A stretch of DNA of 41,942 nucleotides from Tetrahymena elliotti 4EA (taxonomy: Eukaryota > Ciliophora > Oligohymenophorea > Hymenostomatida > Tetrahymenidae), in assembly GCA_000231825.2 (NCBI GenBank), contig JH720297.1, positions 1,627,330 to 1,669,271 on the forward strand, in the 5' to 3' direction. Under the pieces are notes generated by a model. The model did no database searches. It was given only the letters and a program-made list of their open reading frames with translations, and was not told the DNA's origin. Positions 24,167 to 37,976 of the stretch are shown here, one piece after another. The position numbers were made by a program, and so were the translations under genes. How positions within the stretch are numbered: position 1 is the stretch's first letter; each line of letters opens with the position of its first letter.

Positions 24167-26856
24167 TTAATTTTTTAATATATTTTATTAATATAATATG
24201 AATAAAATAACAGTAAATATTATTTTCTTAACTTTAAGACTAAATATATTCTATTTAGAAAGGTGTTAATTTATTTTATGAATAATTTGTAAGTTTTTAG
24301 ATAAAAAAAATAGCTTTTTATGAAAAAAAATTTCTAAGTTGGATTCATTTTAATCAATTTTTATTATTTTAAAAAACCTCTATTTATTTTTTACAATTCC
24401 TTACTTTCTTTTCTCAATTCATTTTATTTCTTGGCTTATAAAAAAAATCTAATTGTTTTTAATTTAAAATTAAATTTATTGCTAGTTTTGGAATATTTTT
24501 TGTAAAGTTGAGCATCCAAAAATTGATTTAGTTAATTATTCATATATGTTGCCATTTAAAATAATATGAATAAAAAAGAATAAGGAGTATTAAATTTAAT
24601 TTATTTAGAAAATATTTTGAATGAAAAAACTAATTTGCAAAAATTTAACTCTTTACCCCAAATTTTTTTAAAAATCAAATTTTGGATTTTTCTTTTAATT
24701 TGAGATAAAAAATTTCTAAATTTAGTTTTTAAAAATTTAGATTTCTTTACCAAGAAATTTTATTTTTGATTAAATATTTTATTATTATTAAATACGTTAG
24801 AATTTTGATTAACTTTTTTATTTCTAAACTTTTGAAAAAAAATTTTTACATTTAAAGTATCAAATAAAATAAAATAGTTTATAACAATTAATTTATTCTC
24901 TACATAAACATATATTTCAAACAGTAACATTTTAAATTATAACTAATTCAAATTCTACAGTATCATCAGATTAGCTAAGTACAAATAATATAAAGCTAGC
25001 ATTTTTTTCAGGTAAGTCTAAACCATTTTTGGTTGGATTTATAGAGATAAATTCCTTCATTTTATATATTAGTAACTCTTTGAAATAGCCCACTTTAAAG
25101 TTATAAAATTGCTAGTTAACTTTTTATAAAAACAAATTTGATTAAAATAATACTGCAATTAATTATGAAAGAAGCAAAGTAAACCCTTCAAAAAATTAAA
25201 TAGCGAAATATAAATACTATTAAATTAAATTTAGAATAATAATGTAAGATAAACTTGAATGGTGACTCTTAGAAAGACAAATAATTGTCAGGCTTTTTTT
25301 AGGTTCAATTTATAATCTTTAGATTATAATTATTTTTATTTGAAAACAATTAAAGCTATTGTATAAATTTAATACAATAAAATAAAAGATAATAATCCTA
25401 TAAAGATTGAAGATTGTTTGATTTATTTGATATTTTTTAGTTTGAATAAATATTTTTAAATTTTAAATATTTTAATCTTTCTGCTAAAAAAAATATTTTA
25501 ATCAGGAATTCTTTCAAATCTTACTTTATTTTTTTTTGTTAACAAAAAATAAAATTTTAAAGCTTCTATAAATAGGTCTAAACCAAGCAAAAATAAATCA
25601 CCAAATTAAAAACATCTAGTGATTTTATTATTTTTTGTTGAGTAACAACAGGGATAGACACAAAAAATTAGAAGTAAATCTTAGAATAAAAATAGTCTAT
25701 TCATGCTTAAGACCCAAAATTCAAAAATTTAGTTTAATTTACTATTCACTATTTTAATGGTTAATTTGATTAAATTTACATCTTACTATTTATTTATAGA
25801 GTAACAATTTATCAAGCGCTATTTTAAGAAGTAAAAATTATTTCAAATAATTGTTTTTATTGATTTTGAGAATTAATTTTTTTAGAAAAAAGAAATAATT
25901 TTAGTTGTATTTTTTTTATCTTAATTTATTTTATCACTTAAAAATATGAGGAAAGAAATTTATATAAGTAGCTATTAAAAGTCAAATAATCTTCTTTTTA
26001 AATAATTTTTTAATTTTAATAGAACAAATAAAATAAAACTTTAATAAAAATGAAATAAATCTTTCATATTGTTTTTTAGAAAATTTTTAAGGTGTAAGAT
26101 AAATTAATAAAAAAGATTGGATATTTTACCAAAGAAAAAAGAGTCAATAAATACTTTAATAAAATGTAAGTTCAAGTGGGAATTTAATAAATGTATTTAA
26201 GATGTAATTTCTTTCTGGTTAATTTCTGATATTGGGAAATAAAAAAATCAATGACGCTATTTTTTTATTTTTTTTACTTTTTTAATCTATTAAATGTAAT
26301 TGAATTTGATCTCTTCTTTAGTAAAATTGAATGCAATTTTTCTTGCAATAGAAGTATAATTTAGAATTATTTATCAAAGAAAAAACGATCATTTGTAAAA
26401 AATTCATTTTCAACTTAATTAAAATGCAAAATATACAATCAAATTAATTATTTTTTTGTCATAAATAAGATAAACTCTTTATGTGTCATTTCTATTCTAT
26501 ATTATTTTAAATATTTTTAGAAATGAAAAACAAGGATTTCTAATAATATTTTACATAAAATAATGATACAACAATAATAATAGTAGAATTTAAAGTTAAA
26601 TAATTATAATTTTTAAAGTTATTTTAAATTTAAATAGGATTAACTTCCTTTAGAAATAAAATCTAAAACATTATTTTTTAGTTTGGTGTAAACTAAATTT
26701 TCTTTATTATTTATGAAAGAAGGAAAATTAAATACTATGCTCTTTTTGCTTTATTTTTTTGATAATAAAATAGTAATCGCATAATCAATGATTATATTTC
26801 ATATACCTTATCATTAATTAATTAAGATTTAGAAGAATAACAAAAAAATAAAAGAA
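24167..26856. other. Intergenic, AT-rich, no supported gene
   Basis: A 2.7 kb spacer between the duplicate and the giant gene. On the minus strand a frame without TGA runs from beyond 25380 down to 24917 and contains a modest protein-like end (EFISINPTKNGLDLPEK, then TGA 24917-24919). Its only ATG gives 47 aa (25060), no family was recognised, and such frames are expected in this base composition, so it is not called as a gene. The last ~30 bp belong to the duplicated promoter-proximal block. Confidence 0.5.
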
Positions 26857-29800
26857 ATGAGTGCTAATAAAATTTTTCTTTTTTATTTAGCTTTAATCCA
26901 GTTTATAATTTAAAAAGTACATGCCAATCAACATTACTAGAGTACGCTTGAGGAAGAAAACAACCTAATAGAAATAAAATCTTTATAGATTTCATAAAAA
27001 TCCGCAAATAATTTATTAATGATTAAGATAGAATCAGATGATTTATAAAATTACTAAGGAGCTAATAGCTATGTAGTTTTTCAAATTAGTAACCTTTTAA
27101 ACAAGTAATATAATTTTTAAAATTACTTTAGTGATAAAACTTATTTAAAAGGAAAATTTAGGTTTATGTAAAGGATGAATTTTAAAATGTTACAGAATTT
27201 ATACTCAATAAATAAGTTGATGGTTTTAGATTGTAATCGATTATTTAATATTCCTACTTATTTTTGACTTTAAACTTCTAAGAAAAGTAAGAATAACTAA
27301 TTGCAAATGAATTTAGTATACAATCTATTCGGTATATTATTTAAAAAAATAATTTAATAATTTTAATATTTAAAAAATAATTTTATGAAAATTAATATTT
27401 TAATTTAAAAATAGTTTATTCATTTTAAATAATAATTCACTTGGAGTTACTTTAAAATAATAATCAATTATCTATAAGAATTTTTTGAGAGTATTATAAT
27501 CATGTGGATCTTAAGAATATTTTCATCCAATTTACTAAAGCTGTTAGAGTTGCCATCAATACTGTAATGGTTGCACTGCATTTTAAAAGTGTAAAGATTG
27601 TGCAAAGCGTAATGTTTTTCAAAGGTATGACTAAATAGCAGATGGATCTTATGGAACTTGTCCTTCAGGGTAAAATTATGATAGTAATAATCAGTGTAAA
27701 GGTTGCTCAGATACTTGTAATTGTAATAGTTCAAAATAATGTATTTCATGCAAAAATTCAAATAACAAATTAAACTCTGAAAAAAATACATGTGAGTCTT
27801 GTGATACGAGTAATGGATATTATATAGATGGATAAAATTGCAATAGATGCCATGTTTCTTGTAAAACATGCTCAGGGCCAAATGAAACAAATTGCATAAC
27901 CTGTATTGATAATGCTAAAATTTACTAAGATAATAGCTGTAAGTATAATAAAAGTAGTTCTAACGACTGTATTGACTCTTACTTTTATTATGCAAAAACT
28001 TAATAATGCGTATTATGCAATGACGATGGATAGTTTAAGAAAGGTAAATTATGTGTAGACTGTTAGTCTACTTTAAAATGCTAAAAGTGCTCTCCTGAAA
28101 CTCAATGTACTTAATGCTATGCTAATAGTGTAGAAAAATTTTTACAAGATGGATAAAGATGCACAGATTGTAAATCAATAGGCTATTTTCAGAATCAAAA
28201 TATTTGTGACAAATGTATTGCAAATTGTGATTAGTGTGATAACAAAACTTAATGCAAAAAATGTAGCTCAGGTTTTTATATTCTCGAAGATAATTAGACT
28301 TGCTCAACATGCACATAAGATGGGTATTACATTGATAAAACCAATCAATTTTGTTATAAATACCCTAATGATAAGAAATGTAAAAAATGTAATAATAATG
28401 ATTTGAAATGTACTGAATGCTAAACAAATATGTTTCTCTTTAATTAGGACCTCTGTATGGTATGTGGAGATGGATATTATAAAAATGGTAGAAATTGTTT
28501 TTCTTGTTTATAAAATTGCTAAACTTGTACTAGTGATTAAACTTGCTAATAATGCGCTTCTAATTATTTCCTATTTAACGGTGGTACTTAATGTATAGGC
28601 TGTACCGATCCTGGATAATTTTAGTAAGGAAATACTTGCTAATTGTGCCATACCTCATGTTCTAAGTGCGATGGAACAAATGACAATAATTGTTTAGAAT
28701 GTAAAGACCCATAACAATTTGTAAATAATAATGGTAAATGTGAAGATTGCACAAGAGAAGGTGTTTTCAAAAACAGAGTTAGATGCTCAGATTGTACTTC
28801 AAACTGCAAATCATGTACTGGAGTAGAGGTAGAAAAATGTACAGAATGTATGAATAGCTTTAGTTTTATGCAAGATAAAACGTGTTAAAAATGCCCAAAT
28901 GATAACTATTTTATTAATAGCAAAAATGAATGCTTAAAGTGTCATGACTCATGCTAAAAGTGTATTGATGAGAAAGAAACCTCTTGTATATCTTGCATAA
29001 CAAATTTAAACATAAATAAGGATGATCGTAAGTGCAAAATTTGTGATATTACAAATGGTTTCTTTATTAATGGTTAAGGAGAATGTGAAAAATGTCATGA
29101 TACTTGTAAAAGATGTGATGGACCATAAGATAATAATTGCAAAGAATGCAATTAAGACTTAAGCTTCCTCGACAGTAAATGTTAAAAGTGCGATATAGAA
29201 AATTCTTATTATAAAGATTCAAATAATTTTTGCTTAAAATGTGATGAATCTTGTTAGACATGTTCAATTTAAAATGTATGCATCAAATGCAAAGAAGGTT
29301 TAAGTTCTCCTATCGATCAAACTTATAAAATATGCAAAAAGTGCAGTTTAGAAAATAATATGTTTATAAAAGATCCTAATGGTTAGAATATTTGTCAGAA
29401 TTGCCATTCTAATTGCTAAGGGTGTGTAGGACCAAATATATAAGATTGTATTTAGTGCAAAACTTAGTTTTCTTTCAATCCAAAAGACAAATCTTGTGAA
29501 ACTTGCAATTTAAAAGCAGATAATAAATATATAGATGGAAATAATTATTGCTAAAGTTGTGATATATAATGTGATACATGTACTGGACCAGGTAATGGCA
29601 ATTGTGAAAAGTGTGCAAAAGATTTTTACTTTAATGATAATAAGGAATGCATTAAGTGCCCCACCCAGAAATTTTATATAACTGATTATATTTATTGTAA
29701 AAAATGTGATGAATCCTGCTTAACATGCAATGGAAGTTCAGAAAAAAATTGTTTAAGTTGTGATAAAGGGTTAACTCTTCATGATGATAGCACATGTAGA

Positions 29801-32800
29801 GAATGTAAAATTGATAATGGATTCTTTATTGCTGATGAAAATGGTATACAAATTTGTAAGAGATGTGATTCTTCTTGTAAAACATGCATTGGATAAAAAA
29901 ATACAGATTGTAATCAATGCTCTAATTATAATTTTTTGATTGATTTCGAAACAAAAATTTGTTAAACTTGCTAAACAGATAATTAATATTTTTAAGAAGG
30001 AGTTTTTTGCAGGAAATGCCATAATACTTGTAAAAAATGTAATAATTCAGATCCTACTTCTTGTATTTAGTGTGCTGAATATCCAACTAAGTTATATTTT
30101 AGAGATGGACTTTGTCAAAAATGTGAAGAAACTGTTGGATTTTTTATAAAAGATGATAAAATAAATTGTGGAAAGTGTGATGAAAGTTGTAAAACTTGCT
30201 CTGGAGAGTAGAGTAACTAATGCAAAACATGCTAAGATAATTTGTTTTTATATCTTGATAATTCATGTATGTAGTGTGATATTACTAATAAATTTTTTAA
30301 GAGTGGAAATAACTGTTTACCATGTCACAATGAATGTTAATCTTGTAGTGGATAAAATTAAGATTAATGTTTGACTTGCCCAAAAGATAAATATTTGTTC
30401 TCGGAAAATTCTAATCAAACTTGCATTGATTGTTTACCTTCCTAATCATTCTACTAAAATGGAAATTATTGTATGAGATGTCATTCTTCTTGTTTAGAAT
30501 GTAAAAATTCAAGTAAAAATGACTGTACTAAATGTAGAGATAACGATTACCTTTTTGAGGATGGAACTTGTCAAGCTGAATGCCCCCTTAATGGGTATTT
30601 TAAACAAGATAAATTATGCAAAAAATGTGATTCGAGTTGCTTATAATGCAAAGGATAAGGAAATAATGATTGTTTATTATGTAAAAATGAACAAAAATTA
30701 TATCCTGAAGGAAATTGTGATGTCTGTTAATTAAATAATAAATATTTTATTTAAGATAAATACTGTTAGCCTTGCCATATTTCATGCAAAACATGCACTG
30801 ATAACACTGAAATAGGATGCAAAGATTGTGAAGCAGAATTATTTAAGCAAACAGATATGACATGTAAATAATGTGAATTAAATAGTGGAATGTTTGTTGA
30901 TAAGAGTGATAATGTATGTAAAAAATGTGATTCATCTTGCCATACTTGTTAAGGGCCATCTGATATTGATTGTTTGAGCTGTTAAGGAAACAGAAAATTC
31001 TATCAAGATAAAAGTACTACTTAGAAAAAATGCATTTTATGTCAAGTTGATAATAAATAATTCATAACTGGAGATCTTTGTTTAGATTGCAATGATAGTT
31101 GTTAGACATGTAGCGGTTCTTCTGACACATAATGCATAGATTGTGATGCTAAGTATCTCAAACATGAAAATTTATTATGCAAAACTTGTGATACATCAAA
31201 TGGTTTTTATATTTAGGGTAAAAATTGCCTAAAATGTAATGATGGATGTAAACTTTGTAGAAAAGATGGATGCTAGGAATGCTCAGGTAATTTAAAACTT
31301 AAAGATGGAGTTTGTACAGAATGTAAGTAAGAATAAGGCTATTTTATTTAAGGTCTTAATTGTATAAAATGCCATTCATCTTGTAAAGAATGTTCAGGAC
31401 CTACTGAATTTGATTGTATTAAATGTTTTGATAGCTAATATTTTAAAAAAATTGATGAAACTAATTTGAATTCTTAAAAGTAATGTTAAGACTGCCCTGC
31501 TGAAGGTTTCTTTGTTTAAGATAAAGAATGCCTAAAATGTCATGATTCATGTTAGAAGTGCCACTCTGCAGATTCTACTGGATGTGAATCTTGTAAAGTG
31601 AATTTTAAATTTATGAATGATAATACATGCTAAGAATGTCCTGGAGAGAAATTTTATGTTGATAAAGATAAATGTTTGTCATGCTTTAGAGACTGTAAAA
31701 CATGCAATGGCCCTTAATCAAACTAATGCTTATCTTGTAATGATGGTCTAAATATTTATTATAAGGATAATATATGTAGAGATTGTAAAAACGATCATTT
31801 CTGGGTATCATAAACTGATAATAAATGCTATGATTGTCATGATTCATGTTAATAATGTAATGGAAATGATAAAGAAAATTGTACTAAATGCAGAACTCCT
31901 TTCAAGTGGCTTGGTAAATTATGTGATTCATGTCCTGAAAAATATTATTATCCAGATCCTGTTACAGATTAATGTAACCCTTGCCATTCATCTTGCGAGT
32001 TATGCAACGGAATTAAAGAGACTGACTGTATAAAATGCTAAAATTAAAAAAAGTTCCATCTAGAGCAGGTATCTGAAAATGGGGAATCTAAGGAAGTCAA
32101 ATACTGTAGAGATTGCCAAACTTTAAATGGTTATTTTATCTAAGATGATAAGTGTTTTAAATGCCACAGTAGCTGTTTAAGTTGTATTGATTAGTCAGAA
32201 AACAAATGCACAACATGTCAAACTGGATTATTTTTATTTGAAGATGGAACATGTAGAAAATGCCCTTAAGAGGAATACTATTCTGAAAAAGTAAATAATA
32301 TTGATATGTGTAAGAAATGTTCTCCTAATTGCTTAACATGCACATAATTTGGTGATAATTAATGTATTACTTGTAAACAAAACTTATATAAAAATGACTA
32401 AGAAAAATGCGAAAAATGTGAAACAGATAATAAATTCTTTATCAAAGGAGATAGATGTATTAAATGCCATAGTACATGTAAGACATGTAAAGATGAGACT
32501 CCTATTGGCTGTGATAAATGCGAATTAAATCTATATAAAATGCTAGATAAAACATGCTAAGACTGCCCATAATAAGGTAATTTTATAATTGATGAGTTTT
32601 GCAAACCCTGTCATAACTCTTGTTTGGAATGTGAAGGAGAAAAAGATAGCTAATGTAAAAGTTGTGCTATTGAATTATTATTTTGGAGTGATAAAAATGC
32701 AAATAAGTATTGTATAAAATGCTCAGAAAAAACAGATTACTATGTCGATGGATAGTTTTGTAAACCTTGTCATGAAAGCTGCGCTGAATGTTCTGGAGGA

Positions 32801-35800
32801 AACTAAAACTAATGCAAAAAATGTGTTTCAGGAAAATATTTCAAAACTAGAAATGCTTAAAATGAAGGCTAATGTGAAGAATGCACAGGATCATATTATA
32901 TAAATGGATAATTTTGTTTACCGTGTCACTCCAATTGTTAAAACTGTAAAGGACCAACAGAAAATGACTGTGCTTCATGTACAGGCTCACTAAAATTCAA
33001 CAAAGATAAATCAAAATGTATCACTTGTATGACAGATAATGGCTAATTCTTGAATAATGATATATGCTATGACTGTGACAAAAGTTGTAAAACTTGTAGA
33101 GGAGAAACTAATACAGATTGTGAACAATGTATTGATAATCTTTATTTTTTCCAAGAAGATGATAATACAAAAAACAGATGTAAATAATGCCCTTCTGAGC
33201 TATATTACATAGAACCATAAAATCAAAAAGAATGCTTGAAGTGTGATGATTCTTGTTAAACTTGCTAACCTGGCTAACCAAAAAAATGCTTAAAGTGCAG
33301 ATAAGGACGAACTTTCATGGATGACAGTACCTGCTAAATATGCCCTGAATTAGGTTATTATGTTTAAGGAGATAATTGTTTGAAATGCGATTCTTCATGC
33401 AAAAAGTGTTCAAATGGAGGGCCATATGACTGTACTGATTGTCCTGAAAATAATTATTTTGATTTAAATGATGGCAATAGATGCAAATAATGCAATATGT
33501 AAGATGGTTATTTTATATATAATAGTAAATATTGTTAGAAATGCAACAACTCTTGCAAGACTTGTAAAGATGATACTAAATTTGGTTGTTTGACATGCTA
33601 GAATAATCTATATTTTAAAGACTTTATAGATGCATCAGATGGTCAAAAACTTAAATAAAATTGTGATAATTGTGATATAAATAATGGATGGGTTATAAAT
33701 GGTACTACAATTGGAAAGTAAGAATGTAAAAAATGCCATGATTCATGTTAGACATGCTCTGGTATAGATGCTAAAGAATGTACTAAATGTAAAGATTAAC
33801 TTTATTTTAGAGATAGTATTTGCTAATAATGTGATGTAAATGATGGGTTTTTTATCTAAGATCAAAATTGCTTAAAGTGCTCTTAAAATTGCAAAACTTG
33901 TAATGGTTAAAAATAAAATCAGTGTTTAACTTGCAGGACAGGAACTTTCTTTGTTGAGAATACTTAAGACTGCTAACCATGTAACTTAAATTAAGGATTT
34001 TACTTAAATGAGAATACTAGATGCTTTAAATGCCATAATACTTGCAAAACTTGTAATGGTGGTGAGGATAAAAGCTGTACATAATGTGAAGATAAGTTAA
34101 GTTTTCTTGATGGACTATGTAAGAATTGTGAAGTTCAAAACAAATACTACATAGAAAAATAAACTAATAGATGTCTTTAATGCCATGACACCTGCTAAAC
34201 TTGTAATGGAAGTGGAGTTAATTAATGCTTGACTTGTAGAGATAAACTAACTTTTGATGATAGCAATAGCTGTATAACTTGCCCTTCTGAAGGATACTAT
34301 GTTATTAATTCTAGATGCCTAAAATGTCATGATTCTTGTAAGTAATGTAGCTCCTAATAGGCTAATGGATGCATAGAGTGCTAATCCAATCTCCTCTATT
34401 GGCCAACAAGTTAACTTTGTAAGACTTGCGACCTTTCAAATGGTTATTTCGTCAAAAAAATTTAAAAAGGAAGGTTATTAAAGTAAGAAAAAGATGAAAT
34501 GATTAATGTTGACTAATTTTAATTAGGTAAATTATTTTTTGAGATTAAAAAATTTTAGTTAAATTTAATTTTAAATAATTTAGGGACAAGAAATTAAAGA
34601 AATTTGGAACAATAAGTACCAAGTACTATTAGTCAATTATGTTTATAGTGCCATTAAGATTGTTAAACTTGTAATGATGAATAATAAAGTAGTTGCATAA
34701 TTTGTAAAGAAAAATATTCTTTTAAAAATGACAAAAATATTTGTAAGAAATGTCATGCTGACTGTAAAAAATGTATTGGAGAATCTAAAACTGATTGTGT
34801 TGAATGCATTCAACCGAATTTTTATATAAGATTAGATAAGACTTGTGGTGTTTGTTAATCAAATTAGTATTTGGAAGGAAATTATTGTTTGAATTGCTCT
34901 GATAACTGTTTAAAATGTAATGAATTTAAGACATGTCTAGCTTGTGGTAATAACACTCATATTAAATATAATGGTTAGTGTGGTGAATGTGAAAAAAATG
35001 AATATGTAGATTAAGCTACTAATAGATGTATGCCTTGCTATGATTCTTGTTTAAGTTGTAAAGGAGGTTAAATTAATGAGTGCCTGTAATGTAAAGATGG
35101 AGGATTGAGAATTAGAACTGACACCAAATAGTGTGGAAAGTGTGATTCTAATTAATATTAAGATAATATTTAGTGCTACGATTGTCATAAAGATTGTAAA
35201 ACTTGCTAAGGATCAGGAAATGACATTGATTCCTGCACATCCTGCTCAGATTTATCTAAATATTAATGCAATGTTAATGATTTGAACTACTTCGCATAAA
35301 ATTATTATCAAAAAAAGCAATGTGAGAAGAAATGTTTGAAGTGTCATGAAAATTGTACTTAATGCTTTGGAGAAAACAGTAATTAATGTATGAAATGTAA
35401 TCAAATGATCCTCTAACCTGATTTTTCTTGCTAGAAAAAATGCCCAGAAAGGTTTTTTTTTGATGATTAAAACCCTTCAGATGTTAAATGCTCAAAGTGT
35501 GATAGTAATTGTTAAACCTGTTAAAATTAAAATCAATGTCTAATCTGTGATGATTTGTTTACATTATTAGATGGAAAGTGTTACAAATGCTTGAGTCATG
35601 AGTTCTTAGGTATTATTTTTTTTCATCTAATTTTGTTATTTCTAAAATATCTAAACTATTTATTCTATTTGATAATTTTAGTGAACAATTTTTAAAAATG
35701 AAATTTAATATCTAAATCAAAAGTTTTAATTTTTACACAAATGAGAAAGTTGATTTAAAACATCGATAATAAATTAAAAATTTTTTTTTTTGCTATTTTA

Positions 35801-37976
35801 CTATCATTTTAACTTTTAAATTTTTATATATTTAGATAAAAATCTGAAGAAGTGTGTTGAATGTGATAATGATTGTAAAACTTGTTTTTTGGGTGGAAAT
35901 TAAGGATGTACAGAATGCTAAGACCCTACTAAATTTTTTGATTAAGACAACTTTTGTGTAAGTTCATGTACTCCGGAATATATCAAAAATGAAAAAACAA
36001 AAAAGTGCCAAAAATGCAAATTTATGATAGATTAGAAGAATAATAAAACTGAATGTGTAGTTGATTGTAAATAAAACTAATATTTAGATCCTAAAACTGA
36101 TATTTGTAAGGATTGTGAAAATAACTGTTCTTAATGCTTATCTTCTACAAAATGTACATCTTGTATATAAGGTTATAACTTTGTTAGTGAATAATAAGAG
36201 GCATGCAAAATATGTGAATCTGATGAATATATCAGCAGTAAAAATATTTGCAAGAAATGCGAATTTAAAAACTGTTTGTAGTGTAATTAAACTTAGTGTA
36301 CAAAGTGTTAATATAAATATATTCTTAATAAATATAATGAATGCGAGTATGATAAGCGCTATGATTATTATGAATGCACTGATTTAAATAAACTTGATGA
36401 TAGTTGTGAAAAAGAATTATAATTGATAGATAAACTAGATTTTGGAATAAAGTAATCAACACTTGCAACTTACGCTTTCCAAGTAGGTTCTATATTTGTT
36501 CTAAGATCTACTTCTGCAATGTCTTACTAAATGCAAATATAATAGTAAATAGGTAATAGCTTTTTGCAATAGGATAAATTAAAAACTTTAAGCTTAGGAT
36601 CTACTTTTTATGAATAAAACTTCTAATAAAATGTAATTAATATAATACCAAATCCTTTCAGGAATATTCCAGCATATGAGGAATACTTCCATCCTTAGTA
36701 ATAAATTAATAATTTCAATTATTTTAAAACAAGTGAAAGTTTAGAGACCAATAATTAAAAAGATGATTCACTTGAAAAAGAGAAAGAAAGTTATCAGGAT
36801 TATTTTTAAACAAATAGATTTTATCACTAACATTAAGAGGATTAAAATACCAACTAAAATAATAACTATTTTTAACACACAAATTCAAGATTATTGAATG
36901 AAAATTCAATTCTCCAACATAATTTAAAAGATGTCCACTCTTAATAATTAAGTAGTTATTTCGTAGAGGCTATGATCATGTACTCTCTGATTTTCCTTGT
37001 TATTTTGTTAGTTTATGGAATCTTATTTTTCTTTAAAGACTAAAGCGAATTCATAGATAATGTATACAGTAGTAGATTCAAGTTTATTATTTAAATGCAG
37101 CTTCTATTTTCCAACTTCATCTTTACTAGTATGCTTTATTCTTATTAATTCATAAACTTTTCATCCATGAGCTTAATCAATTGGCTAGGATTAAGTTTTT
37201 AGGTAGTTTATTTAGCATTCTATTTCATCTTTGGATTTATTCTCTTTAGAAAGGTAAGAAATTTCAGAAAAAAAGTTTATGATGAGACATAGATTAAATA
37301 TCAATTATACTTTATAGAAGGAATTGTAACTGATCTGCCTTTTAACAAATACTTTTGGTTTATTTTTGAATTCAGAAAAATTGTTATTTTGTTATTGTAA
37401 TTCTTTGTTCCACTAAGCTCAATATCTGCTTTGCTTATTTTAATAATTAATTTTTCCTTCTTAATATTTTACTTGATAAGAAAACCATTTGAAGTCAAGT
37501 ATTAGCTTTGGTATTACTTTGCTCTTGAAGTATTGAATTGCTTGAATAGTTTATTGCTTTGCTCTCTATTCTTATTTGATTCTAAAATAATAAGTTGGTC
37601 AATTTTAACTAACCTTATTATTATCAATATAATTGTTCTTTTTTACACAATTTTTAGCTTATGCAGAGGTATCTACATCAGATTCTTTAAAGTCAGATTC
37701 ATTGTAACAAAATCTAGTGAAAATGATATTTCTCTTAAGTGGAAGCAAATTAAAAATACTTTCAAGCTCAAAAGATATAAAATAAACTAAAAAAGTACTA
37801 ACTTCCCCTATACTGTTAATGAAATACTTAATCGCAGTGCAGACAGCAGTTAACATATTAGCAATTCTACACAAACACTACAAGAAAAATGTGACGACAT
37901 AAATGATTTATCAATTAAATGGCAAATAAATCCTTTAAAAGTAAGAGAAATAGCTCTTTCTTAAATAAAAAAGTGA
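26857..37976 (+). CDS. Giant cysteine-rich furin/GFR-like repeat protein with C-terminal multi-pass membrane domain (about 3,584 aa, 4 exons)
   Basis: Starts ATGAGTGCTAAT, signal peptide MSANKIFLFYLALIQFIIQ. Exons inferred: 26857-27331, 27415-34526, 34584-35609, 35836-37976. Their sum plus one base for an apparent deletion near 27150 is a multiple of three, ending at TGA 37974-37976 after ALSQIKK. From about 27500 to 36370 the protein is about fifty units of roughly 50-60 residues with CxxC...C..C...C spacing (typical: CHDSCQKC, CDGPQDNNCKEC), as in furin-like/growth-factor-receptor Cys-rich repeats; a large secreted or extracellular array. A Gln/Asn-rich linker (36640-36960) leads to six or seven hydrophobic helices (36967-37035, 37096-37160, 37177-37245, 37375-37490 as one or two, 37530-37580, 37590-37668), then a basic tail. 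Exon 2 is 7.1 kb. Role unknown; receptor, adhesion or coat function is inference only. Confidence 0.85.
27332..27414 (+). other. Predicted intron 1 of giant gene (83 bp)
   Basis: GTATATT...AAAAATAG. Splicing joins CG to T TTA TTC, moving from the frame of SIQSI to the frame of FILNNNSLGVTLKQQ and the Cys repeats. The same donor and acceptor positions exist in the duplicate copy although the interiors differ, which is good comparative support. Confidence 0.75.
34527..34583 (+). other. Predicted intron 2 of giant gene (57 bp)
   Basis: GTAAATTATT...AATTTAG. It interrupts the Cys-repeat frame; joining TTA G to GG ACA restores the frame that continues into CLQCHQDCQTC. The inter-repeat segment left around it is unusually long and has few cysteines, so an earlier donor (for example near 34472 or 34480) cannot be excluded. 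Confidence 0.65.
35610..35835 (+). other. Predicted intron 3 of giant gene (226 bp)
   Basis: GTATTATT...TATATTTAG. The interior is much more AT-rich than the flanking exons and has TGA in the Cys frame. Joining TTA G to AT AAA gives LDKNLKKCVECDNDCKTC, continuing the repeat spacing. Confidence 0.8.

Larger units (their letters stand above)
27500..36370 (+). repeat. About fifty tandem Cys-rich coding repeats
   Basis: Repeating pattern of roughly 150-180 bp, each unit coding a CHDSCxxC- or CDxSCxTC-type core followed by a second CxxC pair and a Tyr/Phe-rich segment (such as GYFIQ or KFFI). Units are diverged at DNA level, with conservation mainly of cysteines, aromatics and a Gly/Pro turn. This points to old duplications kept by selection rather than recent slippage. 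Confidence 0.85.

Noticed and set aside
24917..25400. Minus-strand frame without TGA in the spacer before the giant gene
   Set aside because: Only 47 codons follow its single ATG, there is no recognisable domain, and a frame of this length is expected by chance with one stop codon in AT-rich DNA.
27468..27890. 140-aa minus-strand frame rich in His, Tyr and Cys
   Set aside because: Antisense shadow of the Cys-rich repeats; cysteine spacing on the plus strand explains the sequence.
37533..37790. 85-aa hydrophobic plus-strand frame treated as a separate gene
   Set aside because: It is in the same frame as, and internal to, the membrane domain of the giant gene; it only looks separate because TAA is read as stop in the standard code.
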